Positions 9,151 through 17,921 are shown, counted from the stretch's first letter. The stretch is 64,000 nt of DNA from Sediminispirochaeta bajacaliforniensis DSM 16054 (GCF_000378205.1 NZ_KB899407.1:239295-303294), one strand, 5' to 3'. The notes: generated by a model not told the origin, from the letters alone. Translations and numbers: made by a program.

Positions 9151-9969
9151 ATGCGTACTTTCGTTATAGATGATAGTGAGATGGAGCTTGCCTCTGGTGA
9201 ACCTTTTTCCCCGGCCCCAGAGCGGGCCCACTATCTGCTTCGGGTGCTCCGCCTCTCGCAGGGAGCGGTATTTCCGGGCCAGGATAGCCGGGGCAAACGC
9301 TATCTTATCACTCTTGAATCGGAAAGCCCCTGTACACTCAGCCTAAGGAGGGAGGAAGAGGCATCCGCAAAGGAAGTCGAGGCGTGTTTTCGTGAACTTC
9401 CCGAACAAGGCCCCGTTTTTCCTCCGATTATCTTCTATCAGGCGATCTTAAAGGGGAAGAAAATGGATCAGGTTATCCGTCAGGCAACGGAAGCGGGGGC
9501 TGATTTCATCATACCGGTGCTTACCGACCGCTCGGTGCCCCAATTTACCCCCGGGGAGGCGGAAAAAAAGCAAAAACGGTGGGAAATAATCGTCCGCGAA
9601 GCGATCCAACAAAGCGGGGCCACAGGAACCACCATACTGCTTCCCCGGTCACTAAAAGAGGTACTAGAAGATCCGCCGATGCCGGAGTCTCAAGGTAGAG
9701 GAAGGGATGTTAAACTCTTTTTTCACGAACGGCCTATTGCAAACGGTTCGCTTCATGGATATCTTTCTGGAGAGATCGGCTCAATAACGGCAGCGGTTGG
9801 GCCGGAGGGAGGTTTTTCCCCGAAAGAAAGCGAGATGTTTTTACAAGCCGGCTTTTGCCCGCTCTTCTTTTCCGGGAACATCCTCAGGGCGGAAACCGCC
9901 GCAATTTATGGCCTGGCAGCTATCAAAGCTCTTGTGGCTGAGCGTGATATATGGAGATTGGTCCAATGA
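9151..9969 (+). CDS. rsmE: 16S rRNA (uracil1498-N3)-methyltransferase
   Basis: A SPOUT-superfamily methyltransferase that methylates N3 of U1498 in 16S rRNA using S-adenosylmethionine. At 272 residues it is slightly longer than the usual 240-250. An N-terminal PUA-like part carries RAHYLLRVLRL. The C-terminal knot has QATEAGADFIIPVLTDRSV, the SAM loop VGPEGGFSPKE and the SGNILRAETA signature. Its stop overlaps the ATG of the next gene by four bases (ATGA), so that glycosyltransferase-like gene is translated with it. Confidence 0.93.
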   Translation: MRTFVIDDSEMELASGEPFSPAPERAHYLLRVLRLSQGAVFPGQDSRGKRYLITLESESPCTLSLRREEEASAKEVEACFRELPEQGPVFPPIIFYQAILKGKKMDQVIRQATEAGADFIIPVLTDRSVPQFTPGEAEKKQKRWEIIVREAIQQSGATGTTILLPRSLKEVLEDPPMPESQGRGRDVKLFFHERPIANGSLHGYLSGEIGSITAAVGPEGGFSPKESEMFLQAGFCPLFFSGNILRAETAAIYGLAAIKALVAERDIWRLVQ

Positions 9970-10712
9970 ACGATCAAAACCGGATACAAATTTTCGGTGT
10001 CCCCGTAGATGATATTGATGAAGAACGATTTGGAGAGACAATACGGAGGCTGGCGACCGACAATGGTAAACATCAGATAGTATTTCTCGATTTTCGAGGT
10101 TTAATGAAGGCACGGGGGAAAGGTGAATACGCTGATATGATTAGGACGGCAAGCCTTGTCATCCCCACATCAAAGTCGATTCTTGCCGGAGCACGCTTTC
10201 TCAAGCTCCCGGTTCCCCACCGCCACAACCCCTTTGCCTTCGTTATCAAATTACTTGGCGCCATCGAACAAATCGGAGGAACACTCTATCTGGTAGGTAG
10301 TCGCCCCGATGCCCTTCAGAAGGCTTTCGGTAATGTTAGGGACTCCTTTCCCGGACTTCGGCTGGTCGGCCGTTATGCCGGCTATTTTCGAAAAGATATT
10401 GAAAGGGATGTGATCACAGCAATCAAGAAAGCAGGGCCGACCATCCTGCTGGCAGGCGACGGGCTGAAAGGAAAAGCCCTCTGGTTGAAACGGCACGAAA
10501 GGTCCTTCGGTTTTGGGATCAGTCTTTTCTGTGATGGTTGCTTCAAGATTTTCAGCGGAAAACGACAACGCATCTCAAATAGAAGCTGGGAACGCAATAG
10601 CTGGTGGATTCCAGCAGTAGTGATCCGACCATGGCGCTGGTTTTCCTTTTTGAGATACATCCTTTACGGAATTTTGCTGTTCATCGAGAAAATGCGACGA
10701 AGAAATCTATAG
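9966..10712 (+). CDS. WecG/TagA/CpsF-family protein, divergent active site
   Basis: About 248 residues with the Rossmann-like layout of WecG/TagA glycosyltransferases, which add ManNAc or ManNAcA to undecaprenyl-linked sugars. The family cores are visible as GTLYLVGSRPDALQKA, LVGRYAGYF and TILLAGDGLKGKALWLKRH. The usual TPNPE and PDG segments near the N-terminus are replaced by FLDFRGLMKA and IPTSKSI, so key acceptor/catalytic positions are not the standard ones. The C-terminus is basic with a hydrophobic helix (FLRYILYGILLFIEKMRRR) that may touch the membrane. The ATG is taken inside the rsmE stop overlap. It may be a real transferase with altered specificity or a non-catalytic relative. Confidence 0.7.
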   Translation: MNDQNRIQIFGVPVDDIDEERFGETIRRLATDNGKHQIVFLDFRGLMKARGKGEYADMIRTASLVIPTSKSILAGARFLKLPVPHRHNPFAFVIKLLGAIEQIGGTLYLVGSRPDALQKAFGNVRDSFPGLRLVGRYAGYFRKDIERDVITAIKKAGPTILLAGDGLKGKALWLKRHERSFGFGISLFCDGCFKIFSGKRQRISNRSWERNSWWIPAVVIRPWRWFSFLRYILYGILLFIEKMRRRNL

Positions 10713-11171
10713 CTAATCGTAAAGTTTCAGATACTCATAGGCCTGAAAGAGTCGATCCCTGTTTTTCATCATGATAAGTTTACCGACGGGACGACGCAGA
10801 CCGAAGAAAAAGATAATAAGTCCGAGACAGTCGGTAGCAAAGCCGGGAATGAGCATAAGAATTCCCGAGGCAATGGTCCCTAAGAGACGTTCCATATCAT
10901 GTTTGGGGAATTCCCCCTCTGCAATGTCCTTCCTTATATGCTTTACGATTCTATGCACGGCCGGCCAGGTCAAAAGCAGCCCGATAACGGCACTTCCGGT
11001 CAGGCAGGCAAGCACATAATAACGACTAAAGCGATCTACAGCCAAAAGAAGAACAACAGACTCTCCGACAAGGACAAGGCCACAGAGCATGATGAGAAAG
11101 AACCATTTAAGTACATTGTTCGTATCAAACAATCTAATGTAATCACGTACATCAGCCATGAAATGGATCAT
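10713..11171 (-). CDS. fxsA: FxsA-family membrane protein
   Basis: About 152 residues, three or four transmembrane segments, and the FxsA/UPF0716 hallmark GTIASGILMLIPGFATDCLGLIIF-type segment near residues 96-119 followed by a Lys/Arg-rich tail. E. coli FxsA relieves exclusion of phage T7 by F plasmids; its normal function is unknown. The open frame continues upstream into the start of the divergent lipoprotein gene, so I chose the ATG of MIHFMADV; the ATG four codons later is also possible, and neither has a clear SD. It is convergent with the WecG-like gene, whose stop lies immediately beside it. Confidence 0.75.
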   Translation of the reverse strand: MIHFMADVRDYIRLFDTNNVLKWFFLIMLCGLVLVGESVVLLLAVDRFSRYYVLACLTGSAVIGLLLTWPAVHRIVKHIRKDIAEGEFPKHDMERLLGTIASGILMLIPGFATDCLGLIIFFFGLRRPVGKLIMMKNRDRLFQAYEYLKLYD

Positions 11172-11221
11172 ACCCGAAAAAAGTGATGGCGCAAAGGGGG
11201 CGACACTGATAGGATAGCGAC

Positions 11222-12478
11222 GTGAGACCTCAAAATCGGTTTTCCAAGATACTTTTTTTTTCGCTGGTACTGGCGGGAATGTTGCTTCTTGGTTGTGAAA
11301 GTACACCAAAGGAGATAAAAGAACAGCCCCCTCCTGACGCTTCCTCTGTCGAAACAAGCCCGGCAGAACATGCTGCGGCGAAGGAACGTGAGGGAGAAAG
11401 GAGCGTTTCTTCCTCACAACAAGGAGAGCAAGAAGCGACAAAGGAACAGGAAGCATCCCTGGATCGGAGCGAAGAATCCGAAGCCACTCCGAAACCGATG
11501 AGTAAAGAGCAGCTGATGCTCTCTGTCATCCAGGCTGCCGGCCAACGATTCACTCCGGTGCGAAGGAACAACGGAACACCGTTGCTGGCCATTCAGGACA
11601 TAGATCAAAACGGAGAGGACGACGCTTTCGTTCTTACGGTGGAACAGAATGGCCAGTCTATCTTTCAGAGCGATCTTGGAAATGTAAAAAGGCTCTACCA
11701 GAGCCAAGCAAAGCCGGTAAACTACTATCTTTCCGTGTACTTTCAAATTAGGGGCAAACTTATATCCATGTACCGAATTCCTTTCGGCGGACGTATGGTC
11801 CTCGATGGTTTTAGGACTTTTCATCTTCGGAAAAACGCCCTCTACCCTTATGCTGTAGAAGCCGCATTTCAGAATCACGACGGTTTAGCCATAGAATGGG
11901 TGATCTTCTCAAGCTACAATCAGTTTTCGCTTTTTTCGATGCACAGATCGGTAAGCATCGGCAGCTTTGTCGAAGATATTGATGACGACGGCCTTCTCGA
12001 CATCGTAGAATGGCACAAAGGGATCGAAGAAGGCACCGGTTACGAAACTTTCCTTACTTGGTATCGCTGGAATGGAACAAACTTCGGCGAAGAAGGGGCA
12101 ACAAATATAGTAAGGAATCTCAACACCTTCCTTTCCCTGCTGGAAGAAGCAATCCTTACCGACAACCCGCAAAAGCTTACCCCCTATCTCTCCCGGCCCG
12201 TGGAACTGCAGAAGAGCAATGACCTCCTGAAGAGCATATTTACGCCCCTTGACGAAAGCAGTATCGAAAATAGCCTGGATTATTGCGATGAGATTGTCTC
12301 TATCATTTATCCTCCCATTCTGGAAAATCCTTTCGATCTGGACAGTAGTTCCGGCAAGAGTGTTCCTCTCGACCTTCGGTTGATATGTAAAAACAGTGAA
12401 AGCCTCCTATGCAGAATGGAACTTGCCATTAGTAAGAACCCTTTTGTTGCGCCACAGTACAGGATCATCGTCAGGTAG
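11222..12478 (+). CDS. Predicted lipoprotein, unknown function
   Basis: A 418-residue lipoprotein. Basic N-terminus, hydrophobic stretch and lipobox LLLGC put the lipidated Cys near residue 25. A linker rich in Glu, Ser and Gln (about 26-95) follows, then a folded part with the segment IQDIDQNGEDDAF and later FVEDIDDDGLLDIVEW. Both are FG-GAP/EF-hand-like Asp-rich loops that could bind calcium. No known enzyme motif is seen. The start is GTG; the upstream sequence AGGATAG is a weak ribosome-binding site. It is probably anchored in the inner or outer membrane facing the periplasm. Confidence 0.7.
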   Translation: MRPQNRFSKILFFSLVLAGMLLLGCESTPKEIKEQPPPDASSVETSPAEHAAAKEREGERSVSSSQQGEQEATKEQEASLDRSEESEATPKPMSKEQLMLSVIQAAGQRFTPVRRNNGTPLLAIQDIDQNGEDDAFVLTVEQNGQSIFQSDLGNVKRLYQSQAKPVNYYLSVYFQIRGKLISMYRIPFGGRMVLDGFRTFHLRKNALYPYAVEAAFQNHDGLAIEWVIFSSYNQFSLFSMHRSVSIGSFVEDIDDDGLLDIVEWHKGIEEGTGYETFLTWYRWNGTNFGEEGATNIVRNLNTFLSLLEEAILTDNPQKLTPYLSRPVELQKSNDLLKSIFTPLDESSIENSLDYCDEIVSIIYPPILENPFDLDSSSGKSVPLDLRLICKNSESLLCRMELAISKNPFVAPQYRIIVR

Positions 12479-12487
12479 CACGCCACC

Positions 12488-12516
12488 TTGCTAAATTTGC
12501 CCACGTCGGCTACATT
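12488..12516 (+). promoter_or_regulatory. Probable promoter of murA (near-leaderless)
   Basis: TTGCTA (12488-12493), 17-base spacer, TACATT (12511-12516). The -10 ends 9 bases before the murA ATG and no Shine-Dalgarno lies between them, so transcription would start within a few bases of the start codon. Confidence 0.5.
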
Positions 12517-12525
12517 CTTTTTGTT

Positions 12526-13812
12526 ATGAGCACGTATACTATAGATGGAAGTTACCCGATAGGCGGCCGCATTACGGCAAGTGGAAATAAGAACGCAGCG
12601 CTTCCCTGCATCGCGGCCTCTCTTTTGACCGAAGAAGAGATTGTTTTGCAAAATATCCCGGACATTGAGGATGTTTCGGTCATGCTTGAGATTGCGGAAA
12701 AATTAGGTGCGACGGTTACACAAGAAAAAGGGGGAGTATATCGCATCAAGGCAAGCGATATTGTCTCCAGTGAAATACCATCGGATATGGCCAAAAGCAT
12801 ACGGGCTTCGATTCTCTTTGCGGGGCCGCTACTTGCCAGAACGGGGAAAGTGCAGCTCCCTCCGCCCGGCGGTGACGTGATAGGACGCAGACGATTAGAC
12901 AGCCATTTTCTTGCCCTAAGTGCTCTTGGCGGTCGTATCGAGGTCGATGGTATGTTCAGAATCACGGCAAACAAACTTGTTGGTGAAGATATATTTCTCG
13001 ACGAGGCATCGGTAACTGCTACGGAAAATGCCATCATGGCGGCGGTACTGGCCGATGGCGAAACGATCATCTCCAATGCGGCAAGTGAGCCCCATGTTCA
13101 AGACCTTTGCAACATGCTCAACACCATGGGAGCCAATATTACCGGTATTGGTTCGAACATCCTCTATGTAAAGGGTGTAAAAAAACTTCAAGGTACCAAT
13201 TTTCGCATCGGTGCTGATTTTATGGAAACAGGATCATATATCGGCCTGGCCGCTGTTACCAGGGGAGATCTGGAAATCGAAAAAGCCGATCCAAAACATC
13301 TACGTATGACTCGTCTCGCCTTTGCAAAATTGGGCATTCACTGGGAAACCGACGGTTCCACCATACATATCCCCGGAGGCCAGACCCTCAAGGTTGTCCC
13401 CGATCTCGGGGGTATGATTCCCAAGATTGATGATGCCCCCTGGCCCGGATTTCCTGCAGACCTTACCAGCATCATAACAGTTGTCGCGACGCAGGTGGAG
13501 GGAACGACCCTGATCCATGAAAAAATGTTCGAATCTCGGATGTTTTTTGTCGATAAACTCATCGGCATGGGTGCACGAATCATCCTTTGCGATCCTCATC
13601 GGGCCGTAGTCAGCGGTCCCTGCCGTCTCCGTGGCGGAGAGCTGGTCAGTCCCGATGTCCGGGCAGGCATGGCAATGGTCATCGCCGCCCTCTGTGCAGA
13701 AGGGAAAAGCATCATCCACAACGTTTATCAGATTGAAAGGGGATATGAGAAGCTTGCAGAAAGACTGAAAAGCCTGGGAGCAAGAATAGAGCGGGATGGA
13801 GCCGCAGATTAG
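12526..13812 (+). CDS. murA: UDP-N-acetylglucosamine 1-carboxyvinyltransferase, Cys-to-Asp active-site form
   Basis: Transfers enolpyruvate from PEP to UDP-GlcNAc, the first committed step of peptidoglycan synthesis, in the cytoplasm. At 428 residues it is slightly longer than E. coli MurA. Lys22 (SGNKNA), the active-site loop and the catalytic Asp in PGFPADLTS are all present. In the loop, the position of E. coli Cys115 is Asp117 here (PPGGDVIGRRR). Fosfomycin acts by alkylating that Cys, and Asp-bearing MurA enzymes (Mycobacterium, Chlamydia, Borrelia) are intrinsically insensitive. There is no SD before the ATG; see the promoter entry. The stop overlaps the convergent J-domain gene by four bases. 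Confidence 0.96.
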   Translation: MSTYTIDGSYPIGGRITASGNKNAALPCIAASLLTEEEIVLQNIPDIEDVSVMLEIAEKLGATVTQEKGGVYRIKASDIVSSEIPSDMAKSIRASILFAGPLLARTGKVQLPPPGGDVIGRRRLDSHFLALSALGGRIEVDGMFRITANKLVGEDIFLDEASVTATENAIMAAVLADGETIISNAASEPHVQDLCNMLNTMGANITGIGSNILYVKGVKKLQGTNFRIGADFMETGSYIGLAAVTRGDLEIEKADPKHLRMTRLAFAKLGIHWETDGSTIHIPGGQTLKVVPDLGGMIPKIDDAPWPGFPADLTSIITVVATQVEGTTLIHEKMFESRMFFVDKLIGMGARIILCDPHRAVVSGPCRLRGGELVSPDVRAGMAMVIAALCAEGKSIIHNVYQIERGYEKLAERLKSLGARIERDGAAD

Positions 13813-14270
13813 GGACGGGCTCCCCTATCCCGGGCAATACACTCCCATGCGGAACGGATACGCAGAAAGGCTTCCTCAGCGTCCCTTCGCTGCTCATCGG
13901 TGAGAGCTACCATACCATCGGGGTGAAAAGATGCGGCAAGCGAACGATACACCTTTCTGATCGATTCGACCTCGCTATCCGAATCAACCCCAAGAACCCG
14001 ATAGGCTTCGGCAAGAGCCTGCTTTTTTGCCTCTTGCTTTTCGTCGTCAAGCAATCCCCCCGGGACTGATCCTTCATGGTTAAATTCTCTACGTTCAGCC
14101 GCCAGTTGTCTGCGAAGAACCCGAAAAAAATATCCACACAGAGCACCGATAACCGATCCGAATACACCCCAGCCGATTAAGACCCCAAGCAACAGTCCGA
14201 TCAACACTTCCATCGGATAACGGTCAAAGGCTAAGTGAACCCCCTTCCCAATGCTTCGCATATCAGGCAT
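13809..14270 (-). CDS. Membrane-anchored J-domain protein
   Basis: About 153 residues. A hydrophobic Gly-rich helix (about 20-48) is followed by a basic linker and a C-terminal J domain (about 86-150) with the motif FHPDG, preceded by AYRVLGVDSDSEVESIRKVYRSLA. J domains stimulate the ATPase of DnaK-type Hsp70. The usual HPDK is HPDG here, which keeps the essential tripeptide. It resembles DjlA-like or other membrane J proteins but lacks a TerB domain. The start overlaps the end of the upstream TPR-like membrane-protein gene by eight bases, so the three leftward genes 13.8-17.0 kb form one operon. Confidence 0.8.
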   Translation of the reverse strand: MPDMRSIGKGVHLAFDRYPMEVLIGLLLGVLIGWGVFGSVIGALCGYFFRVLRRQLAAERREFNHEGSVPGGLLDDEKQEAKKQALAEAYRVLGVDSDSEVESIRKVYRSLAASFHPDGMVALTDEQRRDAEEAFLRIRSAWECIARDRGARP

Positions 14271-16005
14271 CACGTTGACCAGCAGAAAAAAGCAGAACCA
14301 CGAAGAGCATTATCCCATGAAAAACCAACATTGCGGCAAGAGCAAGAGAAAAGGAAACGGAAAATAACAACAACGCCGTTACAAGCCTCATGGCATATGA
14401 GAAAAGATCAATGGCCCATTTCATCAGGAAAGGCACAAAGGGAACGAAAAAAAAGCCGAAGATGGGGATATGCTCCCCCCGAAACCGGAAAAAATGTCCC
14501 AATCCTACGGAAAAAATCAACATATTCAAAAACAAAAAGGGCATGGAACCTCGAAAAAGAAGTTCAAGCTGCCCGGGAAATCGAAAGTATCCGTGACGAC
14601 TTTCACGGATCGACGACCTAAAAAGCGCGGCGGCATTGCTCACACCTAAGCCGTGGCTTTGCGATCCAAAATCCGCTATTTCACGCTGGTCGGAAGATAG
14701 TGCCAGAAGGCCGCGATCAAGATCCAGCAGCCAACCGGTACCACGGTAGAGACGCCTCTGCGCAAAGAGTTCTTCTGGGATATCTACAATCTTACCACTG
14801 TTCGGATCGAGGCCCCTAAGCAAAAGGGTTTTTCCATGAAACTGCGCAGCAGGGGCCGTAATATGCACTATCGGTTTTCCGTCATCGTCCAATGCCAGTA
14901 GCTCCAAATGAAGCAGAAAGGATTTCCCCTCGATGGATACCATCTTTCCCGCAGCAATAAAGGGACCGCTTGAAGAATCACGGAAAAGAAGATCGGGAAC
15001 ACCAGGCATCGCCTCGGCCTGAAGCGCCAATTCCGCCGAATAGGAAACATCAGCGACAGCTTCCCGACTACGCTCCAAAAATTCGACTATATCGGGATCG
15101 GATTTTGCTTCAGGATCTCCAGCAAGTTCAAGAAATGTCTGATATGCTTCAATCGCATCACCTTGTTCGAGAGCCTGGTACCCTGCAATTTTTTTGGCAA
15201 ATCGGCCGAACCGCTCTTCATCCAGTCGGTCGGGAGAAAGCTTCCCAATAGCCTCCCAGGAACGCCCCGCTATCCCCATTGCCGTACGTTTTTGCTCGGG
15301 ATCCCACCTCGAGGCAAGAAGTGCCCAATAGTGGGCGGTAAAATAATCCTCATCTGCATAGGCCTTTTTCGCAAGCATAAGCGCATCGGAGGCCTGCATC
15401 TCAAGCTCCTGCCTCGTCGGGCCGGTTTTGCTTTCCAGAGAAGAGGAAGAAGCGCCTTGTTCGGCAAGGGGGATCTGCCCCTCGACCCGTTCCAGATCTT
15501 CGACAAGAAGAGGGTTATCGAGGTCGATGGCCAGAGCTCTTTTATAAGCGTCATATGCTTCGGAAAAATCGGCCAGAGCCTCCGCAGCGTCCCCCTGCCG
15601 AGCCCATTCTCCGGCCCTCTTGCTCTGATACGCAATATCTTCCCTTCGTTCTGTTAAGGGAGGAAGGATCAACTCGGCCCCGATTACATATAACAAGGTA
15701 AAAACAATCCCCCAGGCCATTACTCCTGGAAAGATACGTCCGAAAAAGCTTATCTTCCCGGAATTCGAAGAAGCTATTGAGGGAAAGAAAAAAGAGAAAG
15801 AGAGCAGCATGGAGGCCGCGGTAACGGCGGGTAAAAAATCAATCCAGAGATCAAAGCCGGTATAAAAACTCCACGGCAGCCGAAAAAGCGGCAGAACGTG
15901 ATCGGCAGGAAAGGTGAAAAATGCGTACCCGAAAGAAGCTCCAAAAGCGATAAGCCAGAACAGCACAAGTACCAAAAGCCACCTTCCCGTTGCCGATTTA
16001 CTCAT
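14263..16005 (-). CDS. Large membrane protein with a TPR-like soluble middle domain
   Basis: About 580 residues when started at the ATG of MSKSATGRW, which has GGGAGG 8 bases upstream and overlaps the preceding gene by 8 bases. The frame is open 62 codons further upstream, but that would lie inside the preceding gene. Layout: four N-terminal membrane helices, a helical soluble part of about 250 residues with TPR-like periodicity (GEWARQGDAAEALADFSEAYDAYKRALA), a beta-rich part, then three C-terminal membrane helices, the last within 30 residues of the end. I do not recognise a named family. It shares an operon with another membrane protein and a J-domain protein. Confidence 0.65.
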   Translation of the reverse strand: MSKSATGRWLLVLVLFWLIAFGASFGYAFFTFPADHVLPLFRLPWSFYTGFDLWIDFLPAVTAASMLLSFSFFFPSIASSNSGKISFFGRIFPGVMAWGIVFTLLYVIGAELILPPLTERREDIAYQSKRAGEWARQGDAAEALADFSEAYDAYKRALAIDLDNPLLVEDLERVEGQIPLAEQGASSSSLESKTGPTRQELEMQASDALMLAKKAYADEDYFTAHYWALLASRWDPEQKRTAMGIAGRSWEAIGKLSPDRLDEERFGRFAKKIAGYQALEQGDAIEAYQTFLELAGDPEAKSDPDIVEFLERSREAVADVSYSAELALQAEAMPGVPDLLFRDSSSGPFIAAGKMVSIEGKSFLLHLELLALDDDGKPIVHITAPAAQFHGKTLLLRGLDPNSGKIVDIPEELFAQRRLYRGTGWLLDLDRGLLALSSDQREIADFGSQSHGLGVSNAAALFRSSIRESRHGYFRFPGQLELLFRGSMPFLFLNMLIFSVGLGHFFRFRGEHIPIFGFFFVPFVPFLMKWAIDLFSYAMRLVTALLLFSVSFSLALAAMLVFHGIMLFVVLLFSAGQRDA

Positions 16006-16963
16006 GACCCGCTGCCTCCCCGCTGCTGAAAATATTCCAGAAAAAGAGGGGTAAGGCAAGGAAGAAAAAGGCTCCCGCCGTAATGGCCGTATAGGGCAGA
16101 GAAGAGGGAAGCCAATCAAGAAAACGTAACCAGAGATCAGATACAAAAAACCAATGAGCACGTAGAAAGAGCCAAAAGATTCCAATACCAAGTACGGCGT
16201 TCATGAGCGGCCATCGGCCTGCCCGCACAATGACCCAGCTCTGAATACAAAACCAACACTGAACCCCGATCATAAGAAGAAAGAACATGAACCCGTCCTC
16301 CCGGGCGCGCAATAATACACCATGGCTGGTTTCCAAGTCATATGATAGCCGCAGGACGATTGCAGGCGGCTCAATATAGGGCTCAACCACGGGATTAACC
16401 ATGGGTGACGACAACCGGTATCCGTCGGAAGCGACCAGAGAAACCCCTGCTCCACTACGCTGTAACGAGAAGCCGCTTTGCAGAGAAAAACGAGGGTTTT
16501 CTCCGGGACGTACCAAGAGGCTTTCACCAGGGCTGCCGTCATCCTTCACCACAAAGGGATAGAGCGATGCGTCTCCGAATCGATGAAACATTCCTTTGAC
16601 GAAGAGTTGACGGGGTCCCCGGTCATTTCTTATCTGAGAAGGAACGATAAGTGTTTGCAGAGCAATAAAACATGCTGCATACAACAAGGTTGCGGTAACA
16701 AGCGTTATGATTCCAGAAAGGAAACGAAAACTACGGCGTCTGCGAATAAAAAAAATCACCAGAAAAAGCGAAAGTGGCATTGCAATAAGAAAAGCATCCC
16801 AAAGTGCATCTGCAGCAATGGGGAACAAGGATGGATTGGGGGTTCCCGGGAGTGAAGAAACCACGGTTCCGTATGTAACAATAAAGAAAAAAGCTACTAT
16901 AAGCACTACGAGGAACCAAAGCAAATGAACAAAGGGCGTTAGAATTATCTTCTTCACCATCAA
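15998..16963 (-). CDS. Multi-pass membrane protein, unknown function
   Basis: A 321-residue protein with hydrophobic segments near 8-33, 50-72, 80-105, 222-245, 250-270 and 290-312. The central part (about 110-215) between helices 3 and 4 is beta-rich and has no Cys or signal-like motif, so it probably faces the periplasm. No family is recognised. A second reading of its arrangement is as partner of the downstream 580-residue membrane protein, whose start overlaps its stop. It is the first gene after the DnaA-box-rich intergenic region, which would serve as its promoter region. Confidence 0.6.
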   Translation of the reverse strand: MMVKKIILTPFVHLLWFLVVLIVAFFFIVTYGTVVSSLPGTPNPSLFPIAADALWDAFLIAMPLSLFLVIFFIRRRRSFRFLSGIITLVTATLLYAACFIALQTLIVPSQIRNDRGPRQLFVKGMFHRFGDASLYPFVVKDDGSPGESLLVRPGENPRFSLQSGFSLQRSGAGVSLVASDGYRLSSPMVNPVVEPYIEPPAIVLRLSYDLETSHGVLLRAREDGFMFFLLMIGVQCWFCIQSWVIVRAGRWPLMNAVLGIGIFWLFLRAHWFFVSDLWLRFLDWLPSSLPYTAITAGAFFFLALPLFFWNIFSSGEAAGHE

Positions 16964-17005
16964 ACTCTACCACGCAAGTAGCCGACGAGCAATATTAATA
17001 ACAAG

Positions 17006-17261
17006 TTATCCACAAGCATCCACAAAAAACTCCATTGGTTTCTGGCTAACAATATCGAAACCTACTGTTTGAAACCAAATTTTCTATATAGCAAGAAATT
17101 CTATAATAGGCATGTAATTCTTTATCACTAAAAAAATTACAAGGATACCACCCAATTCCTTACTCCTTTGTTAATATTTTTATACTCATCGTTAACAGAA
17201 AAATTGATCATATGATACGCTCATCCACATTCTTATACAAATTATCCACAGGTTATCCCAG
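17006..17261. promoter_or_regulatory. Cluster of DnaA-box-like sites in an AT-rich non-coding stretch
   Basis: The gene-free stretch 16964-17261 contains two perfect TTATCCACA boxes (17006-17014 and 17242-17250). Near-matches are GCATCCACA (17016-17024), TCATCCACA (17221-17229), TTATACAAA (17233-17241, one mismatch to TTATNCACA) and TTATCC followed by CAG (17253-17261). The four right-hand sites are spaced 9-12 bases apart on the same strand. The 190 bases between the two groups are strongly AT-rich. This is the layout of a replication origin or a DnaA-binding regulatory locus. No dnaA gene is in the window, so origin function is not established. Confidence 0.5.
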
Positions 17262-17921
17262 TCACGAGGGGATAAATCGGTAACCCTTTGCCCGCTCACA
17301 AATAATCGGCCCCTGATGCGCATTTGCCCAAGCCGGAACGGCCTGAACAAGCTTCTTTCGCAGATGACAAATGTGAACATCCAGGGCTCTCGACCCATTC
17401 TCAAGCCCTACTCTTAATGCAAGCTCCATCCTACCTACCAATCGTCCCGGCACGCTACACAGCAGACGAAGCAACTTTCCTTCCGCTGCGCTAAGATCGA
17501 CACTACCGCCGGGACCGGTTATACCCTCGCTCGTAATGGTCAAAAGGCCGTTGGAAACGGGAATGGGAAAACGAGAGGCAATTCGGCCACAGCGAGCCAA
17601 AAGCTCTTCTACCGACCAAGGCTCTCTCAGGTAGTCGGCTACGCCCAACTCAAAAGCCCGAAGCAACAGAGAAGCCGGCCCCGAGACAATCAACGGGAAT
17701 CCTCTTTCCACGATTTCGTTCAGCATGGGATTGCTGAGGACCTCGAAGCTAGAAAAAAGGATAACAGGACCATCGTACTCGAGAGGAATAGTAAAATGAT
17801 CGATTTCTTTCAAACGAAAACGGGAATCAATAATGGTCGCCTCCCTTAGGCGCATACGAATTCCACTATCGATTCCCGCTGCGACAAAACGAAAAGAATT
17901 ATTATTACGATGGTTCTTCAT
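17262..17921 (-). CDS. Atypical OmpR/PhoB-like response regulator with degenerate receiver
   Basis: 219 residues. The C-terminal winged helix (about 120-219) is clear from SRALDVHICHLRKKL and the final AKGYRFIP wing. The N-terminal half has a receiver-like pattern ending in GVADYLREPWSVEEL, but the expected phospho-Asp strand reads VILFSSFE with no Asp. It is probably phosphorylation-independent. The gene overlaps the end of pspA by 17 bases and is the last gene of the STAS-YbjN-PspA operon, so it may regulate that envelope-stress operon. Its 3' end touches the DnaA-box cluster. Confidence 0.8.
   Translation of the reverse strand: MKNHRNNNSFRFVAAGIDSGIRMRLREATIIDSRFRLKEIDHFTIPLEYDGPVILFSSFEVLSNPMLNEIVERGFPLIVSGPASLLLRAFELGVADYLREPWSVEELLARCGRIASRFPIPVSNGLLTITSEGITGPGGSVDLSAAEGKLLRLLCSVPGRLVGRMELALRVGLENGSRALDVHICHLRKKLVQAVPAWANAHQGPIICERAKGYRFIPS

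Noticed and set aside
14263..16191. Longer start of the TPR-like membrane protein
   Set aside because: The extra 62 codons lie inside the preceding gene; the internal ATG has GGGAGG and the normal overlap.
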